Positions 17,364 through 26,256 of a DNA stretch of 64,000 nt are shown here, one piece after another; the stretch's first letter is position 1, and each line of letters begins with the position of its first letter. Both the position numbers and the translations under genes were made by a program. The notes beneath the pieces were generated by a model that worked only from the letters and a program-made list of their open reading frames with translations, did no database searches and had not been told where the DNA came from. Source of the stretch: WTFV01 sp965200895 (GTDB lineage Bacteria; Acidobacteriota; Vicinamibacteria; Vicinamibacterales; UBA8438); assembly GCA_965200895.1 (NCBI GenBank), contig CBDAVM010000002.1:806001-870000 (forward strand), given 5' to 3'.

Positions 17364-17603
17364 ATGGCGACGGCAAAGACAAATGTGACGCTGTCCATCG
17401 ATGAGCGCGTCCTTTCGGAGGCCCGACGCATCGCCGCCGTGCGGGGCCGCAGCCTCAATCAGCTCGTGCGTGACTTCCTGAACGAGTTGACACGAGCGGA
17501 CGACCCCGAGTCGGTGGTCGCGCAGCTCGATGCGCTGTGGGCCGCTGAAGACTATCGCTCCGAGGGACCCTGGGCCCGCGAGGAGCTGCATGAGCGGTCG
17601 TGA
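17364..17603 (+). CDS. vapB: VapB-type ribbon-helix-helix antitoxin
   Basis: 79 residues. MATAKTNVTLSIDERVLSEA and RRIAAVRGRSLNQLVRDFL form the beta strand and two helices of an RHH (CopG/Arc) fold; the acidic and aromatic tail ending PWAREELHERS would wrap the toxin. ATG 17364 follows a strong promoter with a palindrome that the protein probably binds. The vapC start lies inside this gene (overlap 14 bases). Earlier in-frame GTG codons exist but would lie upstream of the predicted transcript start. Confidence 0.85.
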   Translation: MATAKTNVTLSIDERVLSEARRIAAVRGRSLNQLVRDFLNELTRADDPESVVAQLDALWAAEDYRSEGPWAREELHERS

Positions 17604-18036
17604 GTTCCTGGATACGAACATCCTGATTTACGCGCACGATGCGCGGGACGCGCGCAAGCAGACCTGCGCCCGCGACCTGTTGCGGCGTCTCATGCGCGAG
17701 CGGCGCGGCGTCGTCTCCCTGCAGGTACTGCAGGAGTTCTTCGCGGCCGCCACGCGCAAGCTCGGGATGAGCAGCGAGGACGCCAGACGCCGCGTCGTGC
17801 AGTACTCCCGCTTCGACGTCGTGACGCTGGGTCCGGTGGATCTGGTTGCGGCGATCGACCTGCACCGGCTGCATCACCTGTCCATCTGGGACGCGCTCGT
17901 CGTGCGGGCCGCGCTGAATGGCGCCTGCACGACACTGCACACGGAGGACATGCAGTCGGGCCAGATCGTCGACACGCTGATGTTGCACGATCCGTTCGAG
18001 GCGCGGCCGGGTGGCGGGCCGAACGTCGCGCGGTGA
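17590..18036 (+). CDS. vapC: VapC-type PIN-domain RNase toxin
   Basis: 148 residues. The PIN core reads FLDTNILIYAHDARDARKQT (first Asp of the site), VVSLQVLQEFFAAATRKLG (Glu), and LSIWDALVVRAALNGACTTL then HTEDMQSGQ (the two C-terminal Asp/Glu positions). GAGGAG six bases upstream of ATG 17590 lies within the antitoxin gene. All acidic positions are present and the partner is intact, so this second VapBC module should work. Confidence 0.88.
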   Translation: MSGREFLDTNILIYAHDARDARKQTCARDLLRRLMRERRGVVSLQVLQEFFAAATRKLGMSSEDARRRVVQYSRFDVVTLGPVDLVAAIDLHRLHHLSIWDALVVRAALNGACTTLHTEDMQSGQIVDTLMLHDPFEARPGGGPNVAR

Positions 18037-18204
18037 GCGCCGGAGCGGCTTCGTCTTCGCCGCCCGCCGCACACTTCACACGTGCATTGTCGTACCGGCG
18101 CCATGCACGGCGCGTGGCGGGGCCGCCGGGTCGACTCGCCCCGCCCGCGCGGGATTGACGGCCGGGGCGGGCGACGCGCACAATACCGGCGCGGGATCGC
18201 CGGG

Positions 18205-21200
18205 ATGACGAAGCGCAAGGGCTCGAAGCGACCGACCGCCACGGCGTTCACCCACGACCGCGCGTCGCGCACCAACATCCCCACCGCCGAGGATCAGGCC
18301 GTCCTGCGCGACGAGGATCGCACTCCGCTCAGCGTCGCCTACGAACGCCGCAACCGCGACCTCGACCCGCAGCTCGTCTGGCGCGGCAAGGACGTGCAGG
18401 ACTGGTCGGACCTGGTCGTGCAGGCCCCGCCGCTCTTCATCCAGGAGAAGGTGCACCCCAAGGCCCTCGTTGACGATCTGCAGCGCGACGCCGACGGGCG
18501 GCGGCGCGACGAGGCGGCCACGCCGGACCTGTTCGCCGACTTCAACGGCCTGCCGGCCGGCGCCGAGCGCACCGAGTTCTACCGGCACGACGCCAACTGG
18601 TCGAACCGGATGATCCTCGGCGACAGCCTGCAGGTGATGGCCAGCCTCGCCGAGCGCGAGGGGCTGCGCGGCAAGGTGCAGTGCATCTACCTCGACCCAC
18701 CCTACGGCATCAAGTTCAACTCCAACTTCCAGTGGTCCACCACCAGCCGCGACGTCAAGGACGGCAAGGCCGAGCACATCACCCGCGAGCCCGAACAGGT
18801 CAAGGCGTTCCGCGACACGTGGCGCGACGGCATCCATTCCTACCTGACCTACCTGCGCGACCGGCTGACGGTGGCGCGGGACCTGCTGACCGAGAGCGGG
18901 TCGATCTTCGTGCAGATCGGCGACGAGAACGTGCACCGCGTGCGCGCGCTGATGGATGAGGTGTTTCTCGATCGGAACTTTGTTTCTATTATTGCGACGA
19001 AGACATCTGGCGGTTCAACGGGTGTATTCCTCTCAAGTGTGATTGGCTTCGTGGTGTGGTATGCCAAGAACATTGATTCGTTGAAGTTCAAGAAACAGTT
19101 CACTCGAAAGAAATTCGGGGAAGAGGGAGCCGAGAAGTACAATCGGGTAGTGCTACGCGACTTGTCACGGCGCACGCTCGTGACCGACGAGAAGCCGACG
19201 GACGCTTCGTTCCCGCCTGGAGCTCGCGTATACCGGCAAGACAACCTCACAAGCCAGAGCGTCGGGCGGGACAAGGGAGTAGGCGCGGCGTCATGGTTCC
19301 GGTTCGCGTTGTTGGAAGATCGATCTTGCCTTCATCGAAAGTTCGGTGGAAGACAAATGAGACCGGAATGCAGCGTCTACTAGCTGCTGACCGAGTTGAA
19401 GTAACCGGAGACAGTTTGGCCTACGTGCGGTTTCTCGATGATTTTGGAGCGATAGAAGTCAATAGCTTGTGGGACGACGTAGGTGGCGTTCAGAGTAGAA
19501 GCGATCCCAAGGTCTACGTCGTGCAGTCACCAACACCCTTGGTCCAACGCTGCATTCTTGCTACAACAACACCCGGCGACCTCGTGCTCGACCCCACGTG
19601 CGGGTCGGGCACCACCGCCTATGTCGCCGAGCAGTGGGGCCGGCGTTGGATCACCATCGACACGTCGCGCGTTGCTCTCGCCCTGGCCCGTGCGCGCATT
19701 ATGGGCGCGCGCTACCCCTACCACCTGCTCGCCGACAGCGCGGAGGGGCAACGCAAGGAGGCCGAGCTCGCCGGCCGCGCGCCCGCGGAGTCGGCCACGC
19801 ACGGCGACATCCGCCAGGACTTCGTCTACGAGCGTGTGCCGCACATCACGCTCAGGTCCATCGCCAACAACGCCGAGATCGACGTGCTCCACGAGCAGCA
19901 CCAGCCGGCCGTGGAGGTGGCGCTGGCCGATCTGAACGCGGCCCTCGCGGGCCACGACGTGCCGTTCCCCGTCGACACCGGCGGCCGGAAGGGCCAGCAG
20001 ATTGACTTCACGGCGTCCGGCGAGGTCACGCTGCCGTCCGGCGAGCCGGCGCCGGCCAACGGCTTCCTGGAGTGGGAAGTCCCGCGCGAACCCGGCACGC
20101 CGTGGCCGGCCGCGCAGCAGCGGCTTCACGCCGCAGCGCGCGCGGCGGCCGGCGCCGGGGGTGGCGAGTCCATCGAGCCGGGTGACGGTGACGCTTCACG
20201 CGGCAGTGGCCGGGGCGCGTCCCCCGCGCAACGACGGAAAGCCGAACGGGCGCTGGCGGAGCTGAACGCGGCGCGCGAACAGGCGTGGACCTTCGAGACC
20301 CTCCCCGAACGCCCCGTCTGCCCCTGGCCCGCGGCGGCCGAGGCCGCGCTGGCCGCCTTCCGGGAGGCGCGCCGCGCCCGTCAGCAGGCCATCGACGCCT
20401 CCATCGCGGCGAAGGCCGACTTCGAGTACCTCTATGACAAGCCCTACCCGGACCCGACGAAGGTGCGTGTCGCCGGGCCGTTCACGGTCGAAAGCCTGTC
20501 GCCGCACCGCACGCTCGCCGTGGACGAGAACGACGCGCTGATCGACCGCGCCGCCGAGGCCCGCGCGGGCTACGGGGCCGAGCAGGCGTTCAGCGGCATG
20601 ATCCTGGAGCAGCTCCGCACCGCCGGCGTCCAGCAGGCGCACCGGGACGACCGCATTACGTTCAGCGAGCTCACCGCGTGGCCGGGAGCGCACGTCTGCG
20701 CCGACGGCCGCTACCGCGAGGGCGGCGGCGAGAGCGCCCCGGAGCGGCGCGCCGCCGTCTTCGTCGGCCCGGAGTTCGGCACGGTGTCGCGCCCCGATCT
20801 CGTGGAGGCGGCCCGCGAAGCCGCCGACATGTCAGCCGACGTGCTCATCGCCTGCGCGTTCAACTACGACGTCTCGGCGTCGGAGTTCGACCGCCACGGC
20901 CGCATCCGCGTGCTGCGGGCGCGCATGAACGCTGACCTGCACATGGCCGACACGCTGAAGAACACCGGCAAGGGCAACCTGTTCGTCGTCTTCGGCGAGC
21001 CCGACATCGACGTCCTGCCGGCCGACGACAGCGGCGATGTGGCCACGGCCGACCGCCTGCACGTGAAAATCAACGGCGTGGACGTCTTCCACCCACAGTC
21101 CGGCGAGATCCGCAGCGACGACGCCGACGGCATCGCCTGCTGGTTCATCGACACGGACTACGATCAGGAGAGCTTCTTCGTCCGCCACGCCTACTTCCTC

Positions 21201-21380
21201 GGGGCCAACGATCCCTACGCGGCGCTCAGGACGACCCTCCGGGCCCAGATCGACGCCGACGCCTGGGCCTCACTGCACAGCGACACGTCGCGCCCGTTCG
21301 ACCGCCCGGCATCGGGCCGCATCGCCGTCAAGGTGATCAACCATCTCGGCGACGAGGTGATGAAGGTGTTCCGCGTGTGA
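18205..21380 (+). pseudogene. Site-specific adenine methyltransferase (Mod-like, beta class), one frameshift
   Basis: Start ATG at 18205 (MTKRKGSKRPTATAFTHDRA). Motif IV YLDPPYGIKFNSNFQW comes first and motif I LDPTCGSGTTAYVAEQWGRR later, the beta-class order. Between them lies the target-recognition region, which is strikingly AT-richer (18960-19565). Near 19310 the frame changes: SWFRF ends in one frame and GRSILPSSKVRWKTN continues in the next. The long C-terminal part (PERPVCPWPAAAEAALAAF, DVLIACAFNYDVSASEFDRH, NLFVVFGEPDIDVLPADD, INHLGDEVMKVFRV) is normal for methylases paired with BPTD_3080-like restriction subunits. It should methylate DNA if the frameshift is an error. The cognate restriction gene upstream is clearly destroyed, so this would be an orphan or relic. 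Confidence 0.78.
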
Positions 21381-21506
21381 GTCGCGGCGCGATGCTGAGG
21401 ACACCATGCGAGACTGCACATGTTGAAGGCGCAACGACGTTACTGCGCCCCAAGCCCGATCTCTCTCAGCAGGAGGCGCCCCAGATCAGTGATCTCGTAG
21501 CCCTGT

Positions 21507-21602
21507 ATGCTGAAGACACGACTGGAAAGGCGTGTTGGTGAGTTGTACAATCTGTCTGAGACGGATTGGGACACCGCGAAATCAGTGCCTATTCCGGAAT
21601 GA
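21507..21602 (+). CDS. Short relic, possibly the C-terminus of a type IIG-like methylase
   Basis: A 31-residue frame MLKTRLERRVGELYNLSETD then WDTAKSVPIPE. The ERRVGELYNLS pattern is like the last helix of Eco57I/PglX-type methyltransferases (R-V-x-x-L-Y-x-L-T). No other part of such a gene is present in the 250 bases between the methylase and the SIR2 gene, so it is at most a remnant. The local DNA is AT-rich like the following SIR2-HerA genes. Confidence 0.2.
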   Translation: MLKTRLERRVGELYNLSETDWDTAKSVPIPE

Positions 21603-21630
21603 TCGACAGGGGCTTTGCGGGGCGAGAAAA

Positions 21631-22713
21631 ATGACAACTGACGTACGAGAACAAATTACTGAGTGGCTGACAGGTAATGATACCTGCTTCTTGCTGGGGG
21701 CCGGATGTAGCGTGCACGCAGGCAAGCCGCTCATGGGCAAACTGACCGAGAACGTCCTCAAAGGTGCCGACGCGAAGCTCAATGAGCATTTTGGCGTGCT
21801 CAAGACCTCCGGCGATCGTTCGGCGACCATCGAAGATCTGATCAATTACCTGGTCCGGTACCGAGATATTCTGGACACCATTACCAGTGCCGACGGTCAC
21901 AGCCTGAGTGTCGATGAGATTGATGCCTGGCTCACCGATATCAAGAAGCGGATCGTAAATGAAGTCGCCGACGACTGGAATTCCGGTTCATATCACGAAC
22001 GGTTCTTGCAGCGTCTACGAGGTCCCCGTGATCGCGGCCCCCGTGACATTTTTAGTTTGAACTATGACACGCTTCTCGAAGCCAGTCTGGATTCACTGAG
22101 GCTCCCTTACGTCGATGGATTTAGGGGCACTAACCGTGCGTGGTTCGAAGCTGAGACTTTCGATGAAGCGGGTGCAGGCATCGCTTTCCGAGTGTTTAAG
22201 CTTCACGGTTCGATCAACTGGACGCGTGATAGCAATGGACATGTCCGGCGCGGGCGTAATGCGAATAAGGACGCAGCGGATGAGCCGCTTGTTGTCTACC
22301 CTTCCGAGCAGAAATACCTTCAAACCCAATTCGGCGTTTATGAGACACTGATCGGCAGGTTCAGAAACCGGTTACGAATTGCGGCGGTCAACAACTACCT
22401 GATCGTGCTTGGTTACAGCTTCAATGACGAGCATATCAATGAAGCGATATGCGACGCCATCAATGCCAACAACAGCAATCTGACCGTCATCGCCTTTATC
22501 GGCCCCGAACAGGATCCCGGCAAGCAGGATGAGAGGCTAAAGGCTTATAGCAAGCGGTGCGATTCCCGATTTAACGCCTTTATAGGCGGCGACGACCAGA
22601 CCCGCAAATTTATCGGTCACGCCGTTGATGACGATGCCGCCGAGGCAATTCTCAAAGCCGATCTTTGGAAGTTTGAGAACCTGGTCGATTTCATCGCGGG
22701 GAAAGCGGCATGA
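21631..22713 (+). CDS. SIR2-family NADase effector of a SIR2-HerA defence pair
   Basis: 360 residues. The NAD-binding motif is LLGAGCSVHAG (Gly23-Ala24-Gly25), followed by IFSLNYDTLLE (Asn144-Tyr145-Asp146) and the catalytic histidine in VFKLHGSINW (His192); YLIVLGYSFNDEHINEAI is the C-terminal nucleotide-fold motif seen in SIR2 defence proteins. Such proteins degrade NAD+ on phage infection and cause abortive infection. The ATGA overlap with the HerA gene downstream makes this the known two-gene SIR2-HerA arrangement. Codon use and G+C are clearly lower than in the flanking genes, a sign of transfer. All active-site residues are present. Confidence 0.9.
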   Translation: MTTDVREQITEWLTGNDTCFLLGAGCSVHAGKPLMGKLTENVLKGADAKLNEHFGVLKTSGDRSATIEDLINYLVRYRDILDTITSADGHSLSVDEIDAWLTDIKKRIVNEVADDWNSGSYHERFLQRLRGPRDRGPRDIFSLNYDTLLEASLDSLRLPYVDGFRGTNRAWFEAETFDEAGAGIAFRVFKLHGSINWTRDSNGHVRRGRNANKDAADEPLVVYPSEQKYLQTQFGVYETLIGRFRNRLRIAAVNNYLIVLGYSFNDEHINEAICDAINANNSNLTVIAFIGPEQDPGKQDERLKAYSKRCDSRFNAFIGGDDQTRKFIGHAVDDDAAEAILKADLWKFENLVDFIAGKAA

Positions 22714-24389
22714 GTGATCCAATACTAAAAGTCGGTCGCGTTGTCGAAGTTTCCGGATCGAAAGTCATCGGCGAGCTTGAAGGCACTGTGGAAGACCTGC
22801 ACCGTACGTACAGGAGCCGGCGCTACACGGTGGGCCAAGTAGGTTCCATCGTGAAAATCGTATCCGGAGACAAGTTTGTATTCGGGGTCGTGACTGCGTT
22901 GCGTATGACAGAGACATTACTCGATGGTGTTAGCAACGCTCATCCTGAATCGTCTTCCATTGCCAAATGGCTGGAGACCGAACTGTTCGGCGAAGCGGTG
23001 CGCACCGGACTTGGTGAAAGTGAGTTTACCTTTCAGCGCGGCGTTGTAACCTATCCTCTTCCCGGTCAGGGGATATTTGTCGCCAGCGTGGCGGAGCTGG
23101 CACGCATTTATCGTCACCCGGAGAAGCGCAGCATCCATGTCGGTAGTCTTTCTCAGGCGGCTTCGCTGCCTGTATATCTGCTTACGGACGACCTGCTCGG
23201 CAAGCATTTCGCCGTGCTGGGCACGACGGGATCGGGAAAATCGTGCTCCGTAACCGTGCTGCTTCGGTCGATTCTCGATGTGGCGCCGAAAGCGCACATA
23301 ATCCTTCTCGATCCGCATAATGAGTACCGCCGAGCGTTCCCCGACAATGCGGAAGTCATCGATCCGACAAGCCTGAATCTGCCGCACTGGCTCTTGAACT
23401 TCGAAGAGAGCGTCGCGCTATTTATTGGCAAAACGGAACATGTGGCGACGAACCAGACCAACATTCTCAAAGATGCGATCCTGGCGGCACGGCGGGTTTT
23501 CGGAACGCAGGGGATCGTTGCGGACAAGATCACCGTTGATACACCGGTTCCATACAAGCTCAGCGAGCTGCTTGACCATATTGACAAGAATACGCCAAAG
23601 CAGGATTCGAAAAAGGACCCCTATCTGAAGGTCAAGAACAAGGTGCAAGTCTTGCAGCAGGATAGCCGGTTTTCGTTTCTGATCAGACAGGATGCGGATG
23701 TTCAGGACAACCTGAAGAATATCGTCGGGCAGTATCTGCGCATACCGGTTTCCGAGAAGCCGCTCTCGATCATCGACCTCTCGGGCGTACCTTCGGATGT
23801 GGTGGATGTCGTGGTTTCGATGCTGTGCCGGATGATATTCGATTTCGCGGTGTGGAGCCCAAGACCTGTGCAGGTGCCCATCGTGCTGGTATGCGAGGAA
23901 GCGCATCGTTATGCGCCGCGTGGCGATGACGCCGCCTTCCAGCCGACAAAACAGGCGTTGTCGCGCATTGCCAAGGAGGGCCGCAAATACGGCGTGGGCC
24001 TCGGGCTGATCTCGCAGCGGCCTTCCGAACTGGCCGAGTCCATTCTGTCGCAGTGCAACACGCTGGTGACCCTGCGCATGAGCAATGAACAGGACCAGAA
24101 GTTCGTTCAGCGGGCGCTGCCGGACTCGGTGCGCAGTCTCGTCAACGTGTTGCCGACGCTGCGCACCCAGGAGGCCCTGGTCGTGGGCGAAGGGAGCGTG
24201 GTGCCGGTACGGTTGCGATTCAACGATCTGGCCGAAGAGCATCAGCCGCAAAGTGCCGATGTCCCCTTCGCCAAACGCTGGGCTGCAACCGACCATGACG
24301 GCGAGTATGTTGAGAGCGTCGTTCGGAGATGGCGTCTACAGGAGCGTCCTCCGGTTCTCCAGGAGGAAGTGGAAACCCAAAGCGGATAG
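22710..24389 (+). CDS. herA: HerA-like hexameric ATPase of the SIR2-HerA pair
   Basis: 559 residues. N-terminal HAS-barrel-like region (VGRVVEVSGSKVIGEL, residues 8-23), Walker A GTTGSGKS at 171-178, Walker B LVCEEAHRYAP near residue 395, GRKYGVGLGLISQRPSEL and the arginine-rich segment QCNTLVTLRMSNEQDQKFVQ. HerA/FtsK-type ATPases translocate DNA as hexamers; in SIR2-HerA systems the two proteins form one large assembly and the complex has NADase and nuclease activity. Translation is coupled to the SIR2 gene. Its 3' end overlaps the convergent zeta-toxin relic by 54 bases. Like SIR2 it is AT-richer than the neighbourhood. Confidence 0.9.
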   Translation: MSDPILKVGRVVEVSGSKVIGELEGTVEDLHRTYRSRRYTVGQVGSIVKIVSGDKFVFGVVTALRMTETLLDGVSNAHPESSSIAKWLETELFGEAVRTGLGESEFTFQRGVVTYPLPGQGIFVASVAELARIYRHPEKRSIHVGSLSQAASLPVYLLTDDLLGKHFAVLGTTGSGKSCSVTVLLRSILDVAPKAHIILLDPHNEYRRAFPDNAEVIDPTSLNLPHWLLNFEESVALFIGKTEHVATNQTNILKDAILAARRVFGTQGIVADKITVDTPVPYKLSELLDHIDKNTPKQDSKKDPYLKVKNKVQVLQQDSRFSFLIRQDADVQDNLKNIVGQYLRIPVSEKPLSIIDLSGVPSDVVDVVVSMLCRMIFDFAVWSPRPVQVPIVLVCEEAHRYAPRGDDAAFQPTKQALSRIAKEGRKYGVGLGLISQRPSELAESILSQCNTLVTLRMSNEQDQKFVQRALPDSVRSLVNVLPTLRTQEALVVGEGSVVPVRLRFNDLAEEHQPQSADVPFAKRWAATDHDGEYVESVVRRWRLQERPPVLQEEVETQSG

Positions 24390-24913
24390 GTGCTCCGGGT
24401 TGCGCGCATCCAACCTGCGCAAGGTTGGCCCATGTTTCCGATGAACGCGGGAAGGCTCTTGGTCTATCGTGGAGATGGATTTCGCCGTGGAAACCAAGTT
24501 GGCCTGTGCCGTCGTCCAGCGGCGTTTGATCTCTTCGACGGGCACGTCGTGCGCGGTTCGGGCCGTGACGCGTTTGGCGACACGGCGCGCGTTGATTTCT
24601 GGTGTCGTCGTGCCGATGAAGATGGCTTCGATCGTGTACCCACGCGTGGCCGCGTTCTTGACGATGTCCGGTCGGGACTTGCCGAATACGTGCTCTCGAA
24701 TCCGAAGCTCTCGTTGTTCTCGATGTGGTCCTGGATCGAGGCGTCCACGAGCCGGCGCGCGTCAAGTTGGCGCTCGGGATCGTTCCAGTCGCCCAGGCCT
24801 CGTGCGATGGAGTCGGCGTCGTAGAAGTGCGTTGGCAGCCGTGCCCGGTTGCGGGCGCTCCAGGTAGATTTGCCGGCGCCGTTCGCCCCGATCACGATTG
24901 TCAATTTTGGCAC
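24336..24913 (-). pseudogene. Zeta-toxin-like kinase, frameshifted
   Basis: Starts GTG at 24913: MPKLTIVIGANGAGKSTWSA with Walker A GANGAGKST (9-17), then THFYDADSIARGLGDWNDPE and SFGFESTYS. Near 24690 the frame changes, and the continuation GKSRPDIVKNAATRGYTIEA, IFIGTTTPEINARRVAKRV and VPVEEIKRRWTTAQANLVST lies one frame over, ending at 24336. All zeta-family motifs (P-loop, DADSIA, SGRS-like substrate motif, EEIxRRW) are there, split by one indel. Zeta toxins phosphorylate UDP-GlcNAc or related sugars. A single base change would restore it, so it may be a sequence error. Confidence 0.72.
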
Positions 24914-24921
24914 GTGCGCGT

Positions 24922-25194
24922 CTACTTCACGTATGGGTAGCGGCGGTTCTCCGGGCTGCTGGCCGAGAAGGTGTCGGTTTCTCCGTCAGGCCACGTCCGC
25001 GTCACCATCCGGGTTCTGACGTCCATGTGCTCGATGACGCCGTTGGGCCATTCCGTGATGATCGTGTTCTCGTCGGTCTCCGACTCGTACACGCACGGCT
25101 TCCCCTGGCTGAAGCACATCTCGCGTCCATCGTCGTCCGGCCGCAGTCGACTCGGAGCGAGCTCGGGCGTTTTCGTGTCTGGCGCCATTGGCAT
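24922..25194 (-). CDS. Small protein upstream of the zeta-like gene, candidate antitoxin
   Basis: 90 residues from ATG 25194 (MPMAPDTKTPELAPSRLRPD), preceded by AGGAG. The C-terminal half alternates short strands: NTIITEWPNGVIEHMDVRTR then MVTRTWPDGETDTFSASS. I do not recognise a family. It ends eight bases before the zeta-like start on the same strand, the usual place for the antitoxin in such modules, so that role is inferred from position alone. The W-P-x-G repeats suggest a small beta-rich fold. Confidence 0.55.
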   Translation of the reverse strand: MPMAPDTKTPELAPSRLRPDDDGREMCFSQGKPCVYESETDENTIITEWPNGVIEHMDVRTRMVTRTWPDGETDTFSASSPENRRYPYVK

Positions 25195-25391
25195 ACCCCG
25201 TCTCCTGGTCCTGGTTCGGCTGGCGTTCGCGCCCCGGGCGTCCTCGTCCCCTCCCGCGGTGTCTCGGTCCGTGATTGTACTGCCTTGCTGCCTGCCGGAG
25301 TCCCTGCGCGACACCCAGGCCACCCAGCCTCTTGCTCTGGCATTGTCGGAGAACGGTAGCTCCAGGCTCGCCACGGCGATGCGGATCGCTC

Positions 25392-25742
25392 GGCTGCCAG
25401 GGTCGCACGCCGGCCGTCCGCTGCCGTGACGTGCGGCTGCCAGCCGTTTCACGCGGTGGCGAAGCGGGTTGACGCCGACGTGGAAGCGATCGGCATCCGG
25501 GAATTGGCCGGCAAGTTGCCTGGCTTGTTGTGAGGAGTGCGCGGAGAGACGCCCCGCAGCGGCCGACTTCAGCTTGCGGGGCCGCCTCGCGGGCGGCGCT
25601 GCTGCCCTGACAGCGTCCTGCCGAAGCGGGCGCCGGCTGGCGGTTCGGCAGTTCGCGCGGGACGCCAACGACAACTGTTGTTGTCATGAAACACGACGCG
25701 ACCTACAAGGCGGCGTTCGGCGAGCGGCGCATGATCCGCGAT
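25392..25742 (+). repeat. Long dispersed repeat, copy 2
   Basis: Second copy of the 350-base sequence at 12773-13122, in the same orientation. It ends at ATGATCCGCGAT, after which 302 bases present in copy 1 (13123-13424) are missing and homology resumes at CAAGCTGCCGCGCATCCTGC. Confidence 0.8.
25670..25685 (+). promoter_or_regulatory. Conserved hairpin abutting the rpn relic start
   Basis: GACAAC-TGTT-GTTGTC, the second copy of the hairpin found at 13050-13065; arms identical, loop changed in one base. Confidence 0.55.
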
Positions 25743-26230
25743 CAAGCTGCCGCGCATCCTGCCGGTCGTGTTCTACAACGGCGAGGCGGCCTGGAACGCG
25801 CCGCTGAACATGGACGGCCGGGTCGCGTCGTTGGCGCCGGGCGCGCCGGGAGCAGGCGTTGCCCCATCACAGGACGAAGCTGATCCGCCGCGGCCGGGCC
25901 GTTCCGACTCTGTGAGCAAGGCGGGCTCCGGTTTCGGCGGCGATAGACGGTCACGGCGGGCGCCGCGTGCGGGCATCCGCCATGCCTCGATGGACTACGC
26001 TGGTGACGGTTACCTGCTGGTTGACGCTCGCGGGCTGCCGGTGGATGATCTGCCGGACGGCAACGCGGCCACGCTGCTGGCGCAGATCGAGAACGTGGAG
26101 GAGGCGGGCGAGGTCTCCGAGGTGGTGGGTTTGCTGTGGGCGTGGCTGGGCGGTCGTGGGGACGCCGAGCTGCGACGGATCCTTGGGGAGTGGCTCGGCG
26201 ACGTTGCGGAGCGCCAGGGCGTGATGAGCC
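25686..26230 (+). pseudogene. Rpn-family gene copy 2, internally deleted and 3'-truncated
   Basis: The first 19 codons match the Rpn gene at 13066; then a 302-base deletion removes the nuclease core and shifts the frame. Homology continues as VFYNGEAAWNAPLNMDGRVA through GLLWAWLGGRGDAELRRILG to EWLGDVAERQGVM, where it stops abruptly at about 26225. The reading frame then runs without a stop into the following AAA ATPase gene. The nuclease motif E-x-Q is lost. Confidence 0.8.
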
Positions 26231-26256
26231 CGGCACAGCATGGCGGAGCGTGCTCC

